From Gluconobacter thailandicus F149-1 = NBRC 100600 (GTDB taxonomy: Bacteria; Pseudomonadota; Alphaproteobacteria; Acetobacterales; Acetobacteraceae), in contig NZ_BANH01000019.1 in NCBI RefSeq assembly GCF_000964465.1, forward strand, positions 34,103 to 98,102: 64,000 nucleotides of DNA. The letters run 5' to 3'. The translations under genes were made by a program, and so were the position numbers. Within the stretch, counting starts at the first letter, position 1. Every line of letters starts with the position of its first letter. The notes under the pieces are model-generated. The model was not told the origin of the DNA. It made no database searches and saw only the letters and a list, made by a program, of their open reading frames with translations. This document shows positions 61,748 to 64,000 of this stretch, one piece after another.

Positions 61748-63973
61748 TTACTGCTTGATGGCATCCGGCAGTGCGTAAACCACAAGCTGGTCAGACACTG
61801 GCGTCATCATGAAGTGATGACCGCCAGCCATGATGGCAACGTACTGGTGACCATTGGCTTCATACGTCATCGGATTGGCCTGACCGCCGCCGGGGAGGAC
61901 TGCGCTCCAGACAACCTTGCCAGTGTGTTCATCAATCGCGCGGATCTGGTTATCCGTTGCCGCACCGATGAAGATCAGACCGCCACCGGTCACAACCGAA
62001 CCACCATTGTTCGGAGTGCCGATTTCCCATGGCAGACCTGTTGGCAGACCCCATGGACCGTTGGCGCGAGCCGTTCCGAGCGGATGCTGCCACAGAACCT
62101 TCTGGCCGTGCTTCATGTCGATGGCTGTGATCATACCGTAGGGCGGACGGTTGCACATCATGCCCGTGTACTGATCCCAGAACGGTGTCACGACGATACC
62201 GTAAGGCGTTCCGTCCATGGCGCCGTTACCTTCGGCACCACCGCCACCTGGCTTGAAGTTGGGGTCATCGATCGGCATCAGGCCGAGGGAGTCTGCCTTC
62301 TTGCGGGTTACGAGCTGGTCGTACATCGGTGTGATGTTCCAGTTCGCAATCAGGATGCCGGACTGCGGATCATAGGACATGGAGCCCCAGTCACTGCCAC
62401 CGTTATAGCCCGGATATTCAATCCACGGCTTGTCAACGCTCGGTGGTGTGAACTCACCCACATAGTTCGCACGGCGGAACTTGATACGGCAGAAGAGCTG
62501 ATCGATGGGGGACATACCCCACATGTCTGTCTCTTTCAGATCCGGCACGCGAAGGGCCGGCATCCCGACGGACCATGGCTGCGTCGGAGAACGCGGGTCA
62601 CCCGGAATAACACCAGGGGACGGAGCTGGGCGTTCTTCAACCGGCAGAATTGGCTTGCCGGTACGACGGTCAAGCACGAACGTCTGGCCACGCTTGGTCG
62701 GCATGATGAGAGCAGGAACCGTCTGGCCATCCGGGCCAGGCATATCCATCAGGGTCGCCTGTGAACCGATGTCATAATCCCAGACGTCCTTATGAGCCGT
62801 CTGGAAGACCCAGCGCGGAGAACCCGTCTTGACGTCAATGGCGACAACAGCGGAGGACACCTTGTTTTCAGCATCACTACGCAGGGCGCTGTAATAGTCA
62901 GCAGCAGAGTTCCCTGTCGGGACGTAAACGAGACCCTCCTCGTTGTCGCCTGTCAGGGTAGCCCAGGAATTCGGCGTTCCACGGCTGTAATGACGGTTAC
63001 CCGTAGGCTGGCTGTGATCGTCCGGATTGTTGACGTCCCAGGCCCATACGAATTTGCCACTTTCAGCATCGTAACCACGGATCACACCGGACGGAGCCCA
63101 GCGGCGCTGACCGTCGAGCACTTCGTGGTTTACAACCACGACGCCGTTGATGACCGGTGGAGGTGCCGTCATGGAGACGAAGCCCGGAACAGACTCACCC
63201 AGACCCTGCATCAGGTTGACCTGACCACCATGACCGAAATTAGGGCAGAAATCCCCTGTCTCCGCGTCAACCGCAATCAGACGCATATCCAGCGTGCCTT
63301 CGATAAGGCGATTGTGGCAGGGCTGGCCTTCCGGCACCACGGAGGACGTGAAATACGTCACACCCTTACAGGCAGCGGTATAGGGAATGGAGTGGTATTT
63401 GACATCCACGTTCCGACGCCAGATCTGCTTACCCGTAGCCGGATCCAGCTTGATGATGTCGTTCATGGCGGAACATGTGTAGAGACCGTCACCAACCTTG
63501 ATCGGCGTGGTTTCGGCGGCCCATTTGTTCACCTGTCCCGGACGCGGATAACTCCCCGTGTGGTAGACGAAAGCGACCTTGAGCTTGCTTGCGTTCTCAG
63601 GCGTGATTTCCGAAAGCGGAGAGTATCGCGTCTGATGATCGTCACGTCCGTAAGCAACCCAGTCTCCACGTGCCGGATTGGCACTCTGCTGCGGAGCCAT
63701 GGCCGGGACCTGCGAGGGATCGATTGACTCAATGTCCGGCAGGTTGGCTGCGTTTACGCCAGGAGCCTGCGGGGCATATAGGGCGACGGTCCTGCGAAGT
63801 AGCTCTGACTTTTCGGAGAGTTTTCGGTGGGCTCGCTCGCATTTCCTGGCCCAGGAACTGACGAGGAAGGTTCCGCCGCCAGCCCCTGCGGGAGCAAACT
63901 GTGCATGAGCGATGAGCGGCGAACAGGCAAGGGCGAGTCCTGCGGCTGTTGCTAGAAGGTAAGGCCGGCGCAT
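61748..63973 (-). CDS. sldA: PQQ-dependent polyol (D-sorbitol/glycerol/arabitol) dehydrogenase, large subunit SldA
   Basis: Periplasmic quinoprotein that oxidises sorbitol, glycerol, arabitol, mannitol and gluconate and passes electrons to ubiquinone; the enzyme behind Gluconobacter sorbose and dihydroxyacetone production. The 741-residue protein has a signal peptide (1-24, cleavage near AHA-QFA) and repeated PQQ-propeller W motifs such as DPATGKQIWRR, DAESGKFVWAWD, DVKTGSPRWVF, DRRTGKP and DEHTGKVVWSA. I recognise it as SldA over nearly its whole length. Exception: residues 34-66 (about 63775-63873) appear to be read out of frame relative to the known linker because of two offsetting indels. 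It follows sldB with TGATG overlap. Confidence 0.93.
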   Translation of the reverse strand: MRRPYLLATAAGLALACSPLIAHAQFAPAGAGGGTFLVSSWARKCERAHRKLSEKSELLRRTVALYAPQAPGVNAANLPDIESIDPSQVPAMAPQQSANPARGDWVAYGRDDHQTRYSPLSEITPENASKLKVAFVYHTGSYPRPGQVNKWAAETTPIKVGDGLYTCSAMNDIIKLDPATGKQIWRRNVDVKYHSIPYTAACKGVTYFTSSVVPEGQPCHNRLIEGTLDMRLIAVDAETGDFCPNFGHGGQVNLMQGLGESVPGFVSMTAPPPVINGVVVVNHEVLDGQRRWAPSGVIRGYDAESGKFVWAWDVNNPDDHSQPTGNRHYSRGTPNSWATLTGDNEEGLVYVPTGNSAADYYSALRSDAENKVSSAVVAIDVKTGSPRWVFQTAHKDVWDYDIGSQATLMDMPGPDGQTVPALIMPTKRGQTFVLDRRTGKPILPVEERPAPSPGVIPGDPRSPTQPWSVGMPALRVPDLKETDMWGMSPIDQLFCRIKFRRANYVGEFTPPSVDKPWIEYPGYNGGSDWGSMSYDPQSGILIANWNITPMYDQLVTRKKADSLGLMPIDDPNFKPGGGGAEGNGAMDGTPYGIVVTPFWDQYTGMMCNRPPYGMITAIDMKHGQKVLWQHPLGTARANGPWGLPTGLPWEIGTPNNGGSVVTGGGLIFIGAATDNQIRAIDEHTGKVVWSAVLPGGGQANPMTYEANGHQYVAIMAGGHHFMMTPVSDQLVVYALPDAIKQ

Positions 63974-64000
63974 CAGACGGCTCCTCTGAGAGTACGACGG
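63973..64000 (-). CDS. sldB: C-terminal tail of the small subunit SldB (partial)
   Basis: Only 28 bases are inside the window. Read on the minus strand they give ...RRTLRGAV then TGA, whose A is the first base of the sldA ATG (TGATG). This ending agrees with my recollection of SldB, the membrane-spanning subunit needed for SldA activity, and with the known sldBA order. AGAGGAG within it serves as the sldA ribosome binding site. Confidence 0.55.

Noticed and set aside
61748..63973. sldA as a frameshifted pseudogene
   Set aside because: The two indels offset each other and the frame stays open for 741 residues with all propeller motifs, so a full-length product is expected.

Overview
The window is a 64 kb stretch of GC-rich chromosome from an acetic acid bacterium, almost certainly Gluconobacter. 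The best marker is at the right edge: a PQQ-dependent polyol dehydrogenase that I recognise as SldA of Gluconobacter, preceded by the tail of its small membrane subunit SldB. A polyol/mannitol dehydrogenase, the ChvI/ChvG-HprK-RapZ-PTS block and alphaproteobacterial-type promoters agree. Coding density is very high, no gap exceeds about 230 bases, and I saw no tRNA, rRNA, CRISPR array, IS element or prophage. It reads as core chromosome.

Layout. 1-8.3 kb: phosphoglucomutase (partial), a DegP-type protease, TadA, a class I amidotransferase-like peptidase, RluB, RsmD, FtsK and an RluA-family enzyme. 8.3-13.7 kb: a SGD-repeat exported protein with two paralogous small membrane proteins, a sugar/proton symporter, an asparaginase of the Rhizobium type, an unknown protein and a Zur/Fur regulator. 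13.7-21.6 kb: a regulatory phosphotransferase chain (EI, HPr, EIIA-Man, RapZ, HPr kinase) and the envelope two-component system ChvG/ChvI, interrupted by two small plus-strand genes. 21.8-28.9 kb: grpE behind a heat-shock promoter, two glycosyltransferases, thrS, infC with an AUA start, and a TPR glycosyltransferase-like protein.

29-38.7 kb: a large PutA homologue with several substituted catalytic residues, small exported proteins, a second two-component system and a second HtrA protease. 38.9-46.8 kb: DoxX, a Tat-type nucleoside hydrolase, HrpB helicase (apparent CUG start), a nitroreductase, apt, a lone receiver domain, a Bcr/CflA pump and a VTT-domain protein. 46.9-57.3 kb: a PadR regulator with an RG-rich arm, a monooxygenase, a Nudix hydrolase, DNA polymerase IV, a lipoprotein, an MFS exporter, a LOG-family protein, free-Met-R-sulfoxide reductase, GST, mannitol dehydrogenase, dienelactone hydrolase and an aldo/keto reductase. 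57.4-64 kb: murA, dcd, an EamA exporter, a small basic protein, a GT4 glycosyltransferase and sldBA.

Main points for a second look: (i) two offsetting indels in the SldA linker; (ii) a PutA that has lost key residues of both catalytic domains; (iii) non-ATG starts for infC (AUA) and hrpB (CUG) that ordinary gene callers would truncate; (iv) structured leaders before thrS and infC; (v) a sigma-54-like promoter and a 15-bp hairpin in the interrupted chvG-hprK interval; (vi) several clean palindromic operators lacking a neighbouring regulator gene. I did not find a wholly novel multi-gene system.
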